Shown: positions 58,551 through 64,000 of the stretch, piece after piece
Position numbering within the stretch: the stretch's first letter is position 1
How the letters are laid out: the number at the start of each line of letters is the position of its first letter
Assembly: GCF_900113675.1 (NCBI RefSeq)
Contig: NZ_FOQE01000005.1
Coordinates: forward strand, 42,948-106,947
DNA: 64,000 nucleotides
Reading direction: 5' to 3'
From: Pisciglobus halotolerans
GTDB lineage: Bacteria; Bacillota; Bacilli; Lactobacillales; Carnobacteriaceae
Made by a program: the position numbers and the translations under genes
The notes under the pieces: generated by a model
Databases searched by the model: none
What the model was told of the DNA's origin: nothing
Seen by the model: only the letters and a program-made list of their open reading frames with translations

Positions 58551-58708
58551 ATTATTAAGGCTCTTCCTCTTCTAACGTTGGTTGGTAAAGAAATTTCCGC
58601 CGGTCGATGGGCTACTGAAATTTCTATAAATGGGGTTCTAACGGATTTAACCTATAAAAGAAATAATTTTTCATTGGCCAACGTTAAATATTGTAGAACT
58701 ATTATTTA
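58551..58708. mobile_element. MITE-like repeat, copy C (142 bp) with 8-bp target duplication
   Basis: Element 58559-58700, ends GGCTCTTCCTCTTCTAACGTTGG and (reverse) AGTTCTACAATATTTAACG. Flanks ATTATTAA (58551-58558) and ATTATTTA (58701-58708) match at 7 of 8. The core between GAAATTTC palindromes is inverted relative to copy A. Confidence 0.78.
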
Positions 58709-58719
58709 GAAGAACGCAA

Positions 58720-58754
58720 TAAAAAATAAGAGGCTAAGATATAATATCCCAGCC
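58720..58754 (-). terminator. Terminator of rnpB
   Basis: On the minus strand GGCTGGGATA pairs with TATCTTAGCC (two G-U), then TCTTATTTTTT. Confidence 0.7.
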
Positions 58755-58767
58755 CCCTTCCTGATCT

Positions 58768-59147
58768 GTAAATTTCTATAAGCCATGTTCTGTCTCGGAT
58801 AAAGACCAGGAATATCATTATCCGGAGGTAATCATCTGTCTGCGATTACGCCTCTTCCATCAGTTTTATTCCCTAGGAAAAGTGCCCCTACCAATGTTTG
58901 GGTTGCTCGCTCGAGGGGTTTACCCGTTCCACCAATGATGTTTCCAACATTGCTTCGTCACTGTGGCACTTTCAAGAATACTCAGACATAGCTTTCGCCT
59001 TAGTCCTTTTTTCTGCCGTCACTTCAGATAAACTGAAGGCCTTAGCTTATGGTTTCACTAAGCACGAACACTACAGACGTTTCAGCCTGTGCGAGCATGG
59101 ACTTTCCTCAGCCTAGTCTAGCTAGACCGCGATTACCCGAAATTTAC
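58768..59147 (-). ncRNA. rnpB: RNase P RNA, class B
   Basis: Catalytic RNA that removes the 5' leader of pre-tRNAs with RnpA. Read on the minus strand the P1 arms GTAAATTTC (59147-59139) and GAAATTTAC (58776-58768) bracket it; conserved GAGGAAAGTCC, GAAACC, and the terminal AGACAGAACATGGCTTA are present. About 380 nt, right for the Bacillus-type RNA. Lies between gpsB and rlmL, its usual place in Bacilli. Ends are set by P1 and may be off by a few bases. Confidence 0.95.
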
Positions 59148-59175
59148 AAATCTATTTTGTTATTGATTTTACTGA

Positions 59176-59511
59176 TTAAAGACCCATCTCGTCATCTTCA
59201 TCCAATTTAGAACCAAAAACGTGTCTTTCAAGATTGGATAAACGCTTTAAGATATCAAAGTTGGTCACTGTGTTGCCGGACTGTCCGGATTGACTTGGTT
59301 TTTGTACAGTCGTTTGTTTTGTAAGTTCGTCTACTTTGCTATGCAGCCGTTCATTCTCAGCTTTTAACTGGCTGATTTCTTTACTGAAAGATTCATAGTC
59401 GCGAATGATTTCATCTAAGTATTCATCTACTTCTGTTGGGTTATAGCCCCGCATTCCAGTTTTAAACTCTTTTTGTAAGATATCTTTTGTAGTCAAGATT
59501 CTGTCTGCCAT
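59176..59511 (-). CDS. gpsB: GpsB, cell division regulator (DivIVA-like)
   Basis: 111 residues, GAGGTG before the ATG. N-terminal DivIVA-type lipid/peptide-binding domain (KDILQKEFKTGMRGYNPTEVDEYLDEI, about 8-35), a coiled coil (about 36-68) and a small C-terminal hexamerisation helix bundle. Coordinates PBPs at the septum; it can dock with class A PBP like the one encoded at 60968-63619. Upstream of rnpB. Confidence 0.95.
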   Translation of the reverse strand: MADRILTTKDILQKEFKTGMRGYNPTEVDEYLDEIIRDYESFSKEISQLKAENERLHSKVDELTKQTTVQKPSQSGQSGNTVTNFDILKRLSNLERHVFGSKLDEDDEMGL

Positions 59512-59641
59512 GATGTCACCTCATTTTCACATTGAAAATTCCACCTGTTGGATGTTACTACGGTCATTATACCAAACAAATCAATAAAAATAAAACTGAT
59601 TTTGAAATATTATACAGCAATCTTGCCTTCCTGCAATTTTA

Positions 59642-60172
59642 TCATCCTTCAAAAGTATTTAATTGATCAAAATCAATCAAGCGGCATTCATAATCTTCTT
59701 GTTCTTGATACGATTTGATTGCTTCATATAAAAAAGCCGTTTTCCCTTTGTGTTCAGGATCATAAACCAATAAAGCGGCATCAGTATGATGCAAAATAAA
59801 TTGTTGGTGGTTTTTCAGTTGAGATGGATCGACATAAGCTTGATGAGAAGTTGATTCTATAAAATCCATCAATAATTTTGTCTCCTGTAATGACAGTTGA
59901 TTTTGTTCGTTCCAATTTGATCCAAATCCTTCAAAAGGCAAAATGAGCGCTTGCTGAATCTCAGGATAATCCAAACGTATCTCTTCTACAACTTCTGCTG
60001 CCCACTGTTCCACACCTAGTTGACCGCTTGTAATGATCCATTCTACCCCTTCTTCGATCAAGCTGATCAATTCTCTTTTAATAGCATTTTTTATCACCGC
60101 TATTTTAGGATCATTTTTTTGAAAAATGCCTAATTCAAATGACCGATAGCCACTAATATATAAATTTGTCAT
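59642..60172 (-). CDS. ypsA: YpsA family (DUF1273), SLOG-like protein
   Basis: 176 residues from the ATG at 60172, which matches the family N terminus (LYISGYRSFELG); an upstream in-frame TTG is not preceded by a better site. Rossmann-like SLOG fold: EWIITSGQLGVEQWAAE, LPFEGFGSNWNE, ALLVYDPEHKGKT. In Bacillus and Staphylococcus YpsA affects cell division with GpsB, which is next to it here. The bound ligand is unknown. Confidence 0.9.
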   Translation of the reverse strand: MTNLYISGYRSFELGIFQKNDPKIAVIKNAIKRELISLIEEGVEWIITSGQLGVEQWAAEVVEEIRLDYPEIQQALILPFEGFGSNWNEQNQLSLQETKLLMDFIESTSHQAYVDPSQLKNHQQFILHHTDAALLVYDPEHKGKTAFLYEAIKSYQEQEDYECRLIDFDQLNTFEG

Positions 60173-60211
60173 AAGAGTTTGGACTCCACCTTTTCTTTCG
60201 ATCAATAAATT

Positions 60212-60220
60212 TGCTATAAT
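60212..60220 (+). promoter_or_regulatory. Extended -10 of recU-ponA
   Basis: TGC-TATAAT 24 nt before recU start; weak -35 at about 60192. Confidence 0.5.
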
Positions 60221-60243
60221 GCTTCGTAGGAGTGTGATTAAAA

Positions 60244-60873
60244 ATGGTTATTCATTATCCAAATGGCAAGAGTTATACTCCGCCGGTAAAACAAGCTCAG
60301 AAAAAAAAGCGCCCTAAAGATATTTCTTTTAGCAATCGTGGAATGTCTTTAGAAGACGACTTAAATGATAGCAACATTACGTACTTAACGCAAGGACGGG
60401 CAGTTATCCACAAAAAGCCGACACCCATTCAAATCGTGCAAGTGGATTATCCAAAAAGGAGCGCTGCAGTAATCAAAGAAGCTTATTTTAAACAGGCTTC
60501 CACTACCGATTACAATGGTGTTTATCGCGGTTATTACTTAGACTTTGAAGCAAAAGAAACAAAAAACAAACAATCTTTCCCCTTAAAAAACTTTCATCAG
60601 CACCAGATCGATCATATGAGTGCCTGCTTAAATCAAAAGGGAATCTGTTTTGTTATTTTGCGCTTTGCGTCTTTGAATCGTCTTTTTTTGTTGGAGGCAG
60701 CTGACTTGCTGGTTTATTGGAATCGGCAGTATCAAGAAAAGGAAAAAAAGTCCATTTCTCTAAAAGAGCTTGAAAAAAATGCGCACGAAATGTATTATAA
60801 TTTTTCACCGCGGATTCCTTATCTGGAGGTTGTAGATCAATTGATAGAAGATGATGTTCATAATATAGAGTAG
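60244..60873 (+). CDS. recU: Holliday junction resolvase RecU
   Basis: 209 residues, AGGAGTG before the ATG. Cleaves Holliday junctions with RuvAB in recombination and chromosome segregation. NRGMSLEDDLN, the YRGYYLDFEAKETK catalytic segment (D, E, K) and LKNFHQHQIDHM are family motifs. Divergent from ypsA and 94 nt upstream of the PBP gene, the conserved recU-ponA pair. Confidence 0.96.
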   Translation: MVIHYPNGKSYTPPVKQAQKKKRPKDISFSNRGMSLEDDLNDSNITYLTQGRAVIHKKPTPIQIVQVDYPKRSAAVIKEAYFKQASTTDYNGVYRGYYLDFEAKETKNKQSFPLKNFHQHQIDHMSACLNQKGICFVILRFASLNRLFLLEAADLLVYWNRQYQEKEKKSISLKELEKNAHEMYYNFSPRIPYLEVVDQLIEDDVHNIE

Positions 60874-60967
60874 CCTGATGCAAGAGTTTTTTAGCGAAGA
60901 TAATAGGATGATCTGTCACTGAAAAAAAAGAGAACCCCTTTCGATTACTAGTTAAGGAGAAATAAAT

Positions 60968-63619
60968 ATGCCAGAAAATAAAGAAATGTCGCGCATTCAA
61001 AAAAAGAATGCTGAAAAACAAAATAAAGGTAAGAAGAAAAATAAAAAGCAAAAAAGTCCCTTATGGAAGAAACTGTTATTCGGTGTTCTTTTACTTATCG
61101 TGCTCGCCTTTCTAGGCGGAGTTGGATTATTTGCTTATTTCGCTTCTTCTGCTCCGGAAATGACGGAAAAAGATTTAACAGATATCGTTTCTAAAGATTT
61201 AGTAGATGCTAAGGGAGAGGTTTTTTATACCTTAGGTGCTGAAGAACGAGAACCTGTAAAAACAGAAAATATTCCGCAAGTTCTTGCTGATGCGATCGTT
61301 TCAGTAGAAGACCAACGCTTTTATAGTCATATTGGAGTAGACCCGATCGGAATTACTCGAGCAGCAGTCGGATACGTAACAAAAGGTCACATCATTGGCG
61401 GTGGTAGTACGATCACCCAGCAACTTGTTAAACTTTCTGTATTTTCAACCAAAGAGGAAGACAAAAACTTAGAAAGAAAAGCACAAGAAGCTTGGTTGGC
61501 TTTGAAGCTTGAACGTCAACTATCAAAACAGCAAATTTTGACACTCTATATCAATAAAGTCTACATGTCTGAAAATCAATACGGAATGGGTACAGCAGCA
61601 GATCATTACTATGGCAAAGATATTAGTGAATTGACTCTTTCTGAAGCTGCCCTGCTTGCGGGAATGCCAAAAGCCCCTAACGCTTATAACCCTCGTACAA
61701 ACCCTGAAGATGCAACAAAACGACGCAACATTGTTCTACAATTGATGTATGAAAATAAAAAAATCAGTAAAGAAGAAATGGAACAAGCAAAAGCTGTTTC
61801 TGTTCAAGAAGGTTTGATCGAAAAAGATGATGATGAAACCAACGATTTGGTTTATGATGCTTATGTATCTCAAGTTTTAGATGAAATCAAAGAAAAAACT
61901 GATTTAGACCCTTATACATCTAATATCAAAACGATTCATACTAATTTAGACAAAGATGCACAAGAACAAGTTTATGATGTTTTAAACTCAGATGAATATA
62001 ATATTTTCCCTAATGATGAAATGCAAGCTGCTGTTTCAGTCATTGATGTCAATTCAGGTCAATTAAAAGCATTAGGCGGCGGCAGAAAACAAGATCAACT
62101 TCGAGCTTTAAATAGAGCTAAGGCTAGAGCCGAAGTCGGTTCAACAGTTAAACCTTTGGCTACCTATGCTCCTGCTATTGAATACTTGAAGATGTCAACT
62201 TACGAACAAGTTATCGATGCACCGACGACTTATAAGAGCGGACAAAAAATCAATAACTTCGACAACAGTTATGAAGGCCAAATCAGTATGCGCAGAGCTT
62301 TGGTAAACTCTCGTAATGTACCAACTTACAAAATCAATCAGCAAATTGACACAAGTGATATTCAAGAATTCTTGCATAATATCGGTATCCAATCCTTAAA
62401 TGGCGATGCATCCGATACTGACTTCCACGAATCCAATGCCTTTAATGGTGCATTATCAATGATCGACTTGTCAGCAGCTTATGCTTCATTCGCTAATGGC
62501 GGAACGTATACTGCTCCTTATGCGGTTTCTAAAGTTGTCTTACAGTCTGGAGAAGAAATTGATCTGGCTCCTCAATCACACAAAGCAATGAGTGATTACA
62601 CAGCTTATATGATCACTGATATGTTAAAAGATGTTGCAAATACTGGAACCACTGGTCGATTAGTCAATATTCCTGGTGTTCCGCAAGCTGGTAAAACAGG
62701 TACACCAAACTATCGAAGCGAAGATAAACGAAAATACAACATTCCAAAAGATGCCGTCCCTGCTACTGCATACGTAGGATACACAACCAATTATTCTGTT
62801 TCTGTCTGGGCAGGCTACGACAAACGATTTGAAAAAGGACATTGGCTTTCAAATGGAGACAATACGAGACAAATCCCTAGAAAAGTTTATCAAGCTATCA
62901 TGTCTCACATTTCTCAATCCGTTGAAAATAACAACTGGAAGATGCCGAAATCTGTTGTGCCAGTAAAAGTTGAAAAAGGCTCTATGCCTGCAGCTCTCCC
63001 TGGTCCAAATACTCCGTCTAGTAGAATCGTAACGGAATTGTTTGTTCGCGATAATCAGCCAAGCAAAACATCGACTCACTATACGAAAAAATTAAAAGCA
63101 CCATCTGGTCTAACAGCAAGTTACAACAAAGAGAAAGATGAAGTGCAAATAAAATGGAATAAATATACCTTGTCAAACAGTGACAAAGAAGTCACTTATC
63201 TCTTAAAAGTTGGTAATCAATCCTATACAACAAAAGATCGATCATATGTTGTTCAAAACCCAGCAGAAGGCAAGTTAACCATCAGTTTAGCTGTGAAAGC
63301 ACAAGGACAAACAAGTCCATCTGTCTCCACTTCTGTCAACATTACTTCTGATGAAGAAAAAGATAGCTCCGAGGCATCTTCTTCTAATGAATCAGAAAAA
63401 GAAAGTTCTGAAGATTCAAGTTCAGAAGCGTCTTCTAACAGTTCTGATGAAGAAAGCAGTTCTGAAGAAGAGGAAAAAGAAGAATCTTCATCCTCAAGCA
63501 GCAATGCCAGCTCTAAAGAAGAACAAGCTGATGAAGAAGCGTCTAAAAAATCTGAACACAAAGAAAATACCGAGGAAAACAAAGAGCAAGACGAAAATAA
63601 TGCGGATGAAGAGGAATAA
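60968..63619 (+). CDS. ponA: Class A penicillin-binding protein PBP1a (PonA)
   Basis: 883 residues, AAGGAG before the ATG. Short basic cytoplasmic N terminus, one membrane helix (about 35-60), GT51 glycosyltransferase (EDQRFYSHIGVDP, GGSTITQQLVK), transpeptidase with SxxK STVK (about 384), SxN SRN and KTG in AGKTGTP, then a fibronectin III-like region (about 700-790). The last 85 residues are a Ser/Glu/Lys repeat-rich tail of low complexity; such tails vary between strains. Polymerises and cross-links peptidoglycan. No changed active-site motif is seen. Confidence 0.96.
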   Translation: MPENKEMSRIQKKNAEKQNKGKKKNKKQKSPLWKKLLFGVLLLIVLAFLGGVGLFAYFASSAPEMTEKDLTDIVSKDLVDAKGEVFYTLGAEEREPVKTENIPQVLADAIVSVEDQRFYSHIGVDPIGITRAAVGYVTKGHIIGGGSTITQQLVKLSVFSTKEEDKNLERKAQEAWLALKLERQLSKQQILTLYINKVYMSENQYGMGTAADHYYGKDISELTLSEAALLAGMPKAPNAYNPRTNPEDATKRRNIVLQLMYENKKISKEEMEQAKAVSVQEGLIEKDDDETNDLVYDAYVSQVLDEIKEKTDLDPYTSNIKTIHTNLDKDAQEQVYDVLNSDEYNIFPNDEMQAAVSVIDVNSGQLKALGGGRKQDQLRALNRAKARAEVGSTVKPLATYAPAIEYLKMSTYEQVIDAPTTYKSGQKINNFDNSYEGQISMRRALVNSRNVPTYKINQQIDTSDIQEFLHNIGIQSLNGDASDTDFHESNAFNGALSMIDLSAAYASFANGGTYTAPYAVSKVVLQSGEEIDLAPQSHKAMSDYTAYMITDMLKDVANTGTTGRLVNIPGVPQAGKTGTPNYRSEDKRKYNIPKDAVPATAYVGYTTNYSVSVWAGYDKRFEKGHWLSNGDNTRQIPRKVYQAIMSHISQSVENNNWKMPKSVVPVKVEKGSMPAALPGPNTPSSRIVTELFVRDNQPSKTSTHYTKKLKAPSGLTASYNKEKDEVQIKWNKYTLSNSDKEVTYLLKVGNQSYTTKDRSYVVQNPAEGKLTISLAVKAQGQTSPSVSTSVNITSDEEKDSSEASSSNESEKESSEDSSSEASSNSSDEESSSEEEEKEESSSSSSNASSKEEQADEEASKKSEHKENTEENKEQDENNADEEE

Positions 63620-63667
63620 ACTCTTCATCGGTGAACAAAAAAGCAAAGCGTGGGGTATACTGACCCC

Positions 63668-63700
63668 CAAATGTTAGACCAAAAATCTAACATTTGGAGG
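63668..63700 (+). promoter_or_regulatory. Hairpin at the IS left end overlapping the orfA ribosome site
   Basis: Perfect 12-bp arms (CCAAATGTTAGA, TCTAACATTTGG); the second arm ends in the first GG of GGAGG (63696-63700), nine bases before the orfA ATG. Confidence 0.65.
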
Positions 63701-63709
63701 TCATTTTTT

Positions 63710-64000
63710 ATGGCTAAATATAGCTTTGAATTTAAAAGAATGGTCGTGAAGGAGTACATCAAAGGTTTTGGCGGATATGCCTCTCTAGCTGAAAAACATG
63801 GCATTAAAAGCTACGGCCAAGTACGTGATTGGGTGAAAGTTTATCAAGAGTTTGGTGAAGAAGGGTTACAGAGACGGACAACGAACAGGGATTATACTGT
63901 TCAATTTAAATTAGATGCGGTAGAGTTGTATTCAAGAACAGAGTTGACCTATCGAGAAACAGCCAACCGACTGGGACTGACTACCCCTGCATTGATTAAA
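63710..64000 (+). CDS. IS3-family transposase OrfA (IS150-type), truncated by window edge
   Basis: 97 codons open to the window end, GGAGG before the ATG. Two helix-turn-helix repeats typical of IS150-type OrfA: FEFKRMVVKEYIKG with SLAEKHGIKSYGQVRDWVKVY, and YTVQFKLDAVELYSRTELTYRE with TANRLGLTTPALIK. It binds the IS ends; an orfB reached by -1 frameshifting should follow outside the window. Confidence 0.9.
   Translation, partial: MAKYSFEFKRMVVKEYIKGFGGYASLAEKHGIKSYGQVRDWVKVYQEFGEEGLQRRTTNRDYTVQFKLDAVELYSRTELTYRETANRLGLTTPALIK

Larger units (their letters stand above)
58462..58767. other. Gap with MITE copy C and the rnpB terminator
   Basis: Contains the MITE-like repeat (58559-58700) and rnpB terminator; no gene. 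Confidence 0.7.
63661..64000 (+). mobile_element. IS3-family (IS150-type) insertion sequence, left part
   Basis: The left end TGACCCCCAAATGTTAGA starts 42 nt after the ponA stop. A perfect 12-bp hairpin CCAAATGTTAGA / TCTAACATTTGG (63668-63697) is followed by SD, orfA and the window edge, so orfB, right end and target duplication are not visible. Confidence 0.85.

Overview
This is 64 kb of low-GC chromosomal DNA from a Gram-positive coccus of the order Lactobacillales, almost certainly an Enterococcus and probably of the E. faecium group. The evidence is a class B RNase P RNA, the rnhB-dprA-topA-xerC-hslVU-codY block, the GpsB/YpsA/RecU/PBP1a neighbourhood, an EbsA-like protein, AGGAGG ribosome sites, frequent TTG/GTG starts and TTGACA/TATAAT promoters. 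The species is an inference from protein resemblance only. Most of the window is core genome.

Layout. 1-2757: 3' part of addA. 3027-5668 (-): an envelope operon of a YkyA-like lipoprotein, a frameshifted NodB deacetylase lipoprotein and a DUF4015 protein. 5936-7999 (+): lspA, rluD, pyrR. 8218-9924 (-): rqcH. 10160-10843: alpha-carbonic anhydrase. 10849-13898: a leader-peptide attenuator followed by a TrpXYZ-type ABC transporter operon. 14056-18403: MarR regulator with a small partner, an ECF S component, a DUF1510 protein, a DUF697 GTPase and thpR. 18423-21894: Nudix hydrolase, LysR, a truncated ohrR with intact ohr, and an RsuA-type pseudouridine synthase. 21895-23003: 1.1 kb without a convincing gene. 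23004-34833: ppaC, LysR, pflA/pflB, parC/parE, plsY and an epimerase-like gene with a nonsense codon. 34927-45134 (-): codY, hslU, hslV, xerC, topA, dprA, rnhB, rbgA and two signal peptidase genes. 45621-55578 (-): CtpA-type protease, deoD, yozE, msrA, ypmS, SGNH hydrolase, folA, thyA, an ABC-F protein and fhs. 55763-63619: csp, ebsA-like, an RNase HI-like gene, rlmL, rnpB, gpsB, ypsA, recU and the class A PBP. The window ends inside an IS3-family (IS150-type) insertion sequence starting at 63661.

The most interesting element is the leader upstream of the ABC transporter operon (10849-11171). It has a strong promoter and a 24-codon leader ORF with one Trp codon. Four mutually exclusive RNA segments (1:2, 2:3, 3:4) end in an intrinsic terminator, and a second terminator follows. 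This is the architecture of a ribosome-mediated transcription attenuator, where many Lactobacillales are expected to use a T-box. Second is a family of four intergenic MITE-like repeats (about 2766, 8032, 45232 and 58559). They share terminal inverted repeats and 8-bp target duplications (one perfect, two 7/8), and their internal core lies in opposite orientation in different copies.

Several genes look damaged or unusual: a frameshift inside the NodB active-site motif, an in-frame TAA at codon 20 of the epimerase-like gene, an ohrR that has lost its redox-sensing N terminus, and an fhs gene whose conserved N terminus begins at ATA. These could be real lineage-specific decay or assembly errors. 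They should be checked against reads before biological conclusions are drawn.
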